Both the position numbers and the translations under genes were made by a program. DNA of 7,364 bases from Anaerolineales bacterium. GTDB taxonomy: Bacteria; Chloroflexota; Anaerolineae; Anaerolineales; UBA6663. Under the pieces are notes generated by a model. That model saw only the letters and a list, made by a program, of their open reading frames with translations. It ran no database searches and was not told the DNA's origin. The stretch covers positions 1-7,364 of the forward strand of contig JAGOBN010000191.1 in NCBI GenBank assembly GCA_017999235.1, given 5' to 3'. Below are positions 6,231 through 7,364 of this stretch, piece by piece (the first letter of the stretch is position 1; each line of letters begins with the position of its first letter).

Positions 6231-6863
6231 ATGGAAAACAAAACCCGCATCATGCTGGTGGATGATCACGCGGTCGTGCGTTCGGGCCTGGGGGCGTTTC
6301 TAAGCGTGCACCCGGATCTGGAACTGGTGGGCGAGGCTGAAAATGGCGAGCAGGCCGTGGCGCGCGCCGGCCTGCTCCAGCCGGACATCATCTTGATGGA
6401 CTTGATGATGCCGGTGATGGATGGCGTGGCCGCCATTGCCGCCATCAAAAAACAGCATGCCGCCATCCAGATCATCGCGCTGACCAGCTTTCAGGAGGAT
6501 GAGCTGGTGCAGAACGCGCTCCGCGCCGGGGCGGTCGGCTACTTGATGAAAAACGTCAGCGCGCGCGAATTGGCGGCGGCCATCCAGGCGGCCAGAGCCG
6601 GCCAGATGACGCTCTCGCCCGAAGCCGCCCAGGCGCTTGTCCGCGCCAGCCAGCAGCCGCAGGACGCCGAAAAGCTGACTGAGCGCGAGCGCGAAGTGCT
6701 CAAGCTGATGGTCGAGGGCTTGAACAACGCCGAAATTGCCGAACGGCTGGTGGTCAGCCTGTCAACGGTCAAATATCACATCAGCAATATCTTGACCAAG
6801 CTGGGCGTGGATAACCGCGTGGCGGCGGTCACCCAGGCGCTCCAGAAAAAATTAGTGGGGTAA
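6231..6863 (+). CDS. NarL/LiaR-type response regulator
   Basis: This is a 210-residue protein. I chose the ATG at 6231 because GGGAG (6220-6224) stands six bases before it and the receiver strand KTRIMLVDDH follows directly. An in-frame ATG at 6213 would add six residues and has a poorer site. The receiver domain (5-120) has the acidic pair Asp11-Asp12, phosphoacceptor Asp57 in ILMDLMMPVMDG, Thr85 and Lys107, all intact. A linker (121-146) leads to a LuxR-type helix-turn-helix (148-209: LTEREREVLKLMVEGLNNAEIA, then VSLSTVKYHISNILTKLGV). By family, phosphorylation promotes dimerisation and DNA binding. It lies just downstream of the HisKA_3 kinase, the class that normally partners NarL-type regulators, so the pair is very probably cognate. 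Its targets are not visible here. Confidence 0.95.
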   Translation: MENKTRIMLVDDHAVVRSGLGAFLSVHPDLELVGEAENGEQAVARAGLLQPDIILMDLMMPVMDGVAAIAAIKKQHAAIQIIALTSFQEDELVQNALRAGAVGYLMKNVSARELAAAIQAARAGQMTLSPEAAQALVRASQQPQDAEKLTEREREVLKLMVEGLNNAEIAERLVVSLSTVKYHISNILTKLGVDNRVAAVTQALQKKLVG

Positions 6864-6884
6864 CCGGGCCAGCGGCGCCGCTCC

Positions 6885-6913
6885 GCCCCTCCCGCCGGAG
6901 GGGCTTTTTGTTT
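6885..6913 (+). terminator. Intrinsic terminator after the response regulator
   Basis: The stem GCCCCTCC (6885-6892) pairs perfectly with GGAGGGGC (6897-6904) around a CGCC loop and is followed at once by TTTTTGTTT. It lies 21 bases after the regulator stop codon. A separate 12-base perfect palindrome, AGCGGCGCCGCT, sits just upstream at 6871-6882. The terminator closes the kinase-regulator unit and insulates the flavodoxin gene. Confidence 0.9.
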
Positions 6914-6944
6914 AATGGCGCGCGCGGCCGCCGCCCGGCTAAGT

Positions 6945-7013
6945 CCTGGCCACCTGACCAGGGCAAAACTCCCCCCAAGGCGGGAAGTGTTTTGGGGCGC
7001 CGGCCGATATAGT
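6945..7013 (+). promoter_or_regulatory. Palindrome-hairpin promoter unit D, before the flavodoxin gene
   Basis: The palindrome CCTGGCCACCTGACCAGG (6945-6962) has arms 8-2-8 with one mismatch. After GCA (6963-6965) comes AAACTCCCCCC, a short loop, then GGCGGGAAGTGTTTTGGG, a hairpin with one bulge. The candidate -10, TATAGT (7008-7013), starts 46 bases after the palindrome; it is the best -10 of the four units (five of six). The flanking text GATAxxxTGAxCG is shared with unit C. Transcription would start near 7020, just before the ribosome site. Because the terminator lies upstream of this unit, its hairpin is not needed to end the regulator transcript. Confidence 0.6.
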
Positions 7014-7034
7014 GAACGGCGGAGGAGCAAACCC

Positions 7035-7364
7035 ATGACCACCCCCATAACCCGCCGCACCTTCCTCAAGACCGCCGGCCTGAGCCTGGGCGCGGCCGTG
7101 GCGGCGTGCGGGGGGCTGACGGCCCTCGCCGCGCAGCCGCCCGCCATCGCGTTTCCTGAAATCACCGGAGGCCATCCCATGAATGACAAAGTTTTAATCG
7201 CCTACGCCAGCAAGTGCGGCTCCACAGGCGAGATCGCGCTGGCCATCGCCGACGAGCTGGTCCAGCGCGGCCTGACCGCGGACGTGCGCCCGGCCGGCCC
7301 GGTGACGTCCGTGGCCGGCTATCGCGCCGTGATCGTCGGCAGCGCCATCCGAATGGGGCAGTGG
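7035..7364 (+). CDS. Tat-signal flavodoxin-domain protein, N-terminal part (cut by window edge)
   Basis: The frame is open for 110 codons to the window edge. GGAGGAG (7021-7027) lies seven bases before the ATG. The N-terminus has a twin-arginine signal TRRTFLK (6-12), a hydrophobic stretch to 24, and a lipobox-like VAAC ending at Cys25, suggesting a folded protein exported by Tat and perhaps lipid-anchored. A flavodoxin domain starts near 52: VLIAYASKCGSTGEIALAIADEL carries the FMN phosphate-binding loop, followed by YRAVIVGSAIRMGQW, typical of the HemG/protoporphyrinogen-oxidase-like flavodoxin group. By family it binds FMN and carries electrons; the partner is unknown. An in-frame internal ATG at residue 49 with its own strong ribosome site could give a cytoplasmic form. 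Unit D precedes it. Confidence 0.88.
   Translation, partial: MTTPITRRTFLKTAGLSLGAAVAACGGLTALAAQPPAIAFPEITGGHPMNDKVLIAYASKCGSTGEIALAIADELVQRGLTADVRPAGPVTSVAGYRAVIVGSAIRMGQW
7167..7181 (+). promoter_or_regulatory. Internal ribosome-binding site and second start of the flavodoxin gene
   Basis: GGAGG (7167-7171) lies seven bases before an in-frame ATG (7179-7181, residue 49), exactly where the export signal and linker end and the flavodoxin domain begins. The GGA used here is the only GGA glycine codon in the visible part of the gene, all others being GGC or GGG, which suggests the site may be kept on purpose. A start here would yield a flavodoxin without the Tat signal. Confidence 0.45.

Noticed and set aside
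6776..7189. Minus-strand frames running through unit D
   Set aside because: They cross the regulator's end, the terminator and the flavodoxin start in antisense. A peptide of the form EFxPGQ recurs in the antisense frames over units B, C and D, but only because the DNA unit is repeated; it is not a protein family.

Overview
The window is GC-rich, densely coded bacterial chromosome. The gene families point to a Chloroflexota (Anaerolineae-like) organism: a 14-blade Reg_prop sensor kinase with NDPxNPASLS linkers, a Tat-signal flavodoxin, and a double-domain GNAT protein. This assignment is inferred from gene style; no marker gene is present. I see no rRNA, tRNA, CRISPR array, transposase or phage gene.

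Layout: (1) 1-357, minus strand: N-terminal part of an ABC transporter ATPase that runs off the left edge. (2) 358-665: a divergent intergenic region. (3) 666-1295, plus: a membrane-anchored SRPBCC-like protein. (4) 1427-2353, plus: a tandem-domain GNAT acetyltransferase. (5) 2392-6108, plus: a 1238-residue sensor histidine kinase (signal peptide, two probable seven-bladed propellers, Y_Y_Y domain, one membrane helix, PAS, coiled coil, HisKA_3, HATPase). (6) 6231-6863, plus: its probable partner, a NarL/LiaR-type response regulator, closed by a clear intrinsic terminator. (7) 7035-7364, plus: the start of a Tat-exported, probably lipid-anchored flavodoxin-domain protein that runs off the right edge.

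The kinase and regulator form one two-component system: an extracytoplasmic signal is read by the propellers, passed through the membrane and PAS domain to His1040, then to Asp57 of the DNA-binding regulator. The other genes share no obvious pathway.

The most notable signal is non-coding. Four intergenic units share one architecture: an 18-bp palindrome (consensus CCTGGCCANNTGRCCAGG), three bases, an AAACTCC-type hairpin, then a TAnnnT hexamer 44-46 bases after the palindrome. One unit stands before each of the ABC, SRPBCC, GNAT and flavodoxin genes, always facing the gene. The first two lie back to back in the divergent region. The kinase and regulator lack it. They are instead separated by a small element with 10-bp inverted repeats inside 7-bp direct repeats, which looks like a MITE-type insertion into what was once a tightly spaced operon.
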